From the NCBI GenBank assembly GCA_965223305.1, contig CBDCWT010000086.1, positions 124,001-188,000 on the forward strand: a DNA stretch of 64,000 bases, written 5' to 3'. The position numbers were made by a program, and so were the translations under genes. Source of the stretch: CBDCWT01 sp965223305. Lineage in GTDB: Bacteria; Planctomycetota; Planctomycetia; Pirellulales; Pirellulaceae. The notes below the pieces were generated by a model. That model had not been told where the DNA came from. It was given only the letters and a program-made list of their open reading frames with translations, and searched no databases. Positions 61,884-64,000 of this stretch are shown here, piece by piece (position 1 is the stretch's first letter; each line of letters opens with the position of its first letter).

Positions 61884-62366
61884 TTAGTAGGCCGTGCGAT
61901 CCGGCCGTGCCAGCCATTCATCAAACAGCCGCTGACACTCTTCTCGTAACAGCTCCTCAGAGAGTTTCACCGCGCTACCGCCGATTGCCAGCACGTCGGC
62001 CGCCGCTATCGCCAACTCGTTGAAGCCAGCGGCCGTCGCGTCAGCGATCGTCGCGCCGAAATGGACTTCGCGCACTCGCGCCCAATGCAATGCCGCCATG
62101 CACATCGGGCAGGGTTCGCACGTGGTCGCTACGATGCAGTCTTCCAGGGTGATCGTCCCCGTCTGTTGGCAGGCCTCCCGCAGCGCGTTGATTTCAGCGT
62201 GCGCGGTAATGTCCGTAGTGGCCAACACCGTGTTGTGAGAAACCGAGAGCAATCGGTCTCCGCGAGCAATCGCGCAACCGAACGGGGTTTGCCCCTGGGC
62301 GATACCTGCTTTCGCCTTGTCGACTGCAAGCCGCATGAGTTGCTCGGGCGTGTACGTCACAGTCAT
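61884..62366 (-). CDS. Nucleoside/guanine deaminase-type protein
   Basis: A 160-residue cytidine-deaminase-fold protein. The zinc site is DITAHAEINALREA and the PCPMC in TTCEPCPMCMAALHWARV. The fold and the ending (FNELAIAAADV) resemble guanine deaminases more than the tRNA editor TadA, though either is possible. It would convert a guanine- or adenine-type base to the oxo form in the cytoplasm. It overlaps in transcription with the aminotransferase gene just 5 bp upstream on the same strand, so the two likely share a transcript. Confidence 0.82.
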   Translation of the reverse strand: MTVTYTPEQLMRLAVDKAKAGIAQGQTPFGCAIARGDRLLSVSHNTVLATTDITAHAEINALREACQQTGTITLEDCIVATTCEPCPMCMAALHWARVREVHFGATIADATAAGFNELAIAAADVLAIGGSAVKLSEELLREECQRLFDEWLARPDRTAY

Positions 62367-62371
62367 CGCGC

Positions 62372-63769
62372 TTATCTCAGTTGCAACCGCACGCTGGCGA
62401 AGATGTCGTACATCACGTCCAAATACTCCTGCGCTTCATCGAGGGGCATCGTCAAAGGAGGGCTCACACGGATCACTTTACCGGCCAATGGCCCCAGCAA
62501 GTGAATAGCCCGCCCCTGGTTATCGCCCCGGTAGCATGCTTCCACGCAGCTGTTGGCAACTTCCTCAGCTTCGTAGCTACCCACCGCAGCGCATTCGACT
62601 CCCCATACACATCCTTCGCCGCGAACGTTCTCGACCAACCCCAAGTCGACCAGTTTGATCAAGCCTGCTTGGATGACCTCGGACAGCGCCCGGCCATGAG
62701 CTAGCACGTCCGCCGACTCGAAGGCGTCTAGCGTCGCCAGAACGGCAGCGCTTGAGAGCGGATTCGCACTCCAGGTATCCGATCCTGCGCCGTAATCCAG
62801 TGAAGCAAACAGATGACTCGATCCGACTGCGGCGCTAACGGGGATTCCGTTTCCCAGCCCTTTGCCCAAACAGACGATGTCGGGTTCGACGCCATAGTGG
62901 GTGTACGCATACATTGGCCCTGTCCGGCCGAAGTTCGACTGGATTTCATCCAGAATGAACAGAGCTCCATGTTCACGGCAGAACTTCTCTAGCCGCTGAA
63001 GGTACTCTGGTTGTGGATGATACGAGCCCCCGCCGCCAAGATAAGGTTCTGTGATTAAGCAGGCAATCCGATCGCCGAACTGCTCACTCAGCTGATCCAG
63101 CTCCTGCTGGTACGGATCCAAGTCGATCGGCTGCTGCCGTCGTTCCAGGTTCACGCACTCGGCGCGGGGGAAGCTGATGAAGTGTACGCGCGCGTCTCGT
63201 TCCGGATCGCACTCGCTGCCGGTGACGGCTCCGGCGAGGCCCTTCTTGCCGTGAAAGCCGCCCCTGGTTGCCACGATGATGTCGCGTCGCGAGTCACATG
63301 CCAACGCTGTCCAGAGCGCTTTTTGAACGGCTTCGCTGCCACTGGCGGCCCACAAAACCTGTCCCATTCGGTTGCCGCCCGGTTCTCGCTGCAAGCTGGC
63401 CAAGAGTCGTTCGTTGGCGAGCAGTTCGAGTTCGGTGGCCGCATTGTAGGCGGTCAGGGGAGGCGCTTCGATGAACTCAGCCTCGGAGTCCAGTTGACTC
63501 ACTCCTAGGTAGTCTAGGATGTTCTTCCACCACTCGGTCGGGTTGTGTCCCAGATTGGCGACCAGTACTCCCGAAGTGAAGTCCGCCAGCTTTCGCCCCT
63601 CGGGCGTCCAGTGGTAGCTTCCGGCGCTCCGCTGCAAGAACGCCAGGGAGGGAGTGTAGGTGCGCAGGGCATGAGGTTCCGCGGAGAGTAGCCGTTCGCG
63701 AAATCGGTTGGATTGTGGCTCGTTCGGGTGCTGGATAGCGCGGGACTCAGAACGGCTGACATTTGCCAT
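62372..63769 (-). CDS. Class III (aspartate-type family) aminotransferase
   Basis: A 465-residue PLP enzyme. Motifs are TSGVLVANLGHNP near residue 65, ASGSEAVQKALW, EPYLGGGGSYHPQP, LDEIQSNFGRTGPMYA and the PLP lysine in VCLGKGLGNGIPVSAAV. It moves an amino group between an omega-amino compound and a keto acid. Members of the family act on ornithine, gamma-aminobutyrate, beta-alanine and others; the substrate here is not clear. It precedes the deaminase on the minus strand, and the tail of a further gene lies 70 bp upstream. Confidence 0.88.
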   Translation of the reverse strand: MANVSRSESRAIQHPNEPQSNRFRERLLSAEPHALRTYTPSLAFLQRSAGSYHWTPEGRKLADFTSGVLVANLGHNPTEWWKNILDYLGVSQLDSEAEFIEAPPLTAYNAATELELLANERLLASLQREPGGNRMGQVLWAASGSEAVQKALWTALACDSRRDIIVATRGGFHGKKGLAGAVTGSECDPERDARVHFISFPRAECVNLERRQQPIDLDPYQQELDQLSEQFGDRIACLITEPYLGGGGSYHPQPEYLQRLEKFCREHGALFILDEIQSNFGRTGPMYAYTHYGVEPDIVCLGKGLGNGIPVSAAVGSSHLFASLDYGAGSDTWSANPLSSAAVLATLDAFESADVLAHGRALSEVIQAGLIKLVDLGLVENVRGEGCVWGVECAAVGSYEAEEVANSCVEACYRGDNQGRAIHLLGPLAGKVIRVSPPLTMPLDEAQEYLDVMYDIFASVRLQLR

Positions 63770-63839
63770 AGTCGGATCTCAATCGGGGGAGCACAAGTTC
63801 AAAGAGGATGAAACAGGAGCTATCGCATAGGCGACGACG

Positions 63840-64000
63840 CTACACCGGAGGCTCATACAGTACCTCGGGCTCCTGCGAACCCGGCGCATACAGCACCAAA
63901 CCGCCTCGGTCGTCGTTAACATTGACCACGCTATTGGGCTGGCCGGACGCATGCCGTTCGAGGATCGCTTCCATAGCCTGCACTGCGGCGACGACTTGTC
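63840..64000 (-). CDS. C-terminal end of an unknown protein (cut by window edge)
   Basis: On the minus strand an open frame enters at 64000 and ends at a TAG at 63840, giving 52 residues: QVVAAVQAMEAILERHASGQ, then PNSVVNVNDDRGGLVLYAPG and SQEPEVLYEPPV. It looks like a soluble protein end. I do not recognise the family. It is the upstream neighbour of the aminotransferase, 70 bp away on the same strand, so it may share its operon. Confidence 0.6.
   Translation of the reverse strand, partial: QVVAAVQAMEAILERHASGQPNSVVNVNDDRGGLVLYAPGSQEPEVLYEPPV

Overview
The window looks like a chromosomal segment of a planctomycete, most likely of the Pirellula/Rhodopirellula group. The strongest signs are a Planctomycete-type cytochrome/DUF1549/DUF1553 protein paired with a DUF1501 protein, a ThiE with the extra N-terminal domain, PEGA and EF-hand secreted proteins, a secretin-N repeat protein, DUF1569, and several families of short dispersed palindromic repeats of the kind that litter these genomes. 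Base composition is moderately GC-rich. No phage, plasmid, rRNA or CRISPR signature was seen, and I could not recognise a tRNA.

Layout. 1-3.0 kb: secreted EF-hand protein (cut by the edge), CYTH phosphatase-like protein, TlpA-like thioredoxin, ThiE. 3.6-6.2 kb: ClpC. 6.3-10.3 kb: DUF1501 and PSD1 pair on the minus strand. 10.7-13.6 kb: an MlaE-MlaF-MlaD lipid transport operon. 13.9-20.6 kb: PEGA lipoprotein, a PP2C-type phosphatase broken by three one-base insertions, an LptF/LptG permease, and an overlapping histidine kinase/sigma-54 response regulator pair. 20.6-24.0 kb: a 158-bp tandem repeat running into the lexA stop codon, lexA with a candidate operator, sppA, and a 58-residue Flp-type pilin. 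24.7-27.8 kb: NagB-LmbE fusion and proB. 28-36.7 kb: secretin-N repeat protein, purF, a radical SAM protein, an ATP-grasp ligase and a zinc metallopeptidase.

36.9-42.6 kb holds the most interesting locus: a class II terpene cyclase (squalene-hopene cyclase family), a DUF116 region running into an all-trans polyprenyl diphosphate synthase, a chorismate-lyase-like protein, and an FAD oxidoreductase with a halogenase-type WxWxIP motif. Tight spacing and a 4-bp overlap suggest a co-expressed pathway joining a cyclised isoprenoid to an aromatic acid. The product is unknown.

42.7-53.3 kb: a small conserved protein, a TAXI-type TRAP transporter (binding lipoprotein plus fused permease), a repeat nest, rpsR with a clear terminator, a thioesterase, a protein-prenyltransferase-beta-like protein lacking most zinc ligands, and a LolD/FtsX-like ABC exporter. 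53.9-59.1 kb: a separate NagB-like protein, DUF1569 and LmbE deacetylase, mirroring the fused protein at 24.7 kb, then a CbbX-like AAA ATPase with TerB-like and zinc-ribbon ends, a half-size membrane transporter and a small conserved protein. 59.2-64 kb: divergent queF and queE, bioA, and a minus-strand set of a nucleoside deaminase, a class III aminotransferase and the tail of an unknown protein.

The intergenic DNA is rich in mobile-looking palindromes: a 180-bp snap-back element flanked by TA (two near-identical copies and a remnant), a 64-96-bp element with 24-bp inverted ends, and several simpler repeat families. In one place the 180-bp element sits inside another repeat, so the order of insertion can be read directly.
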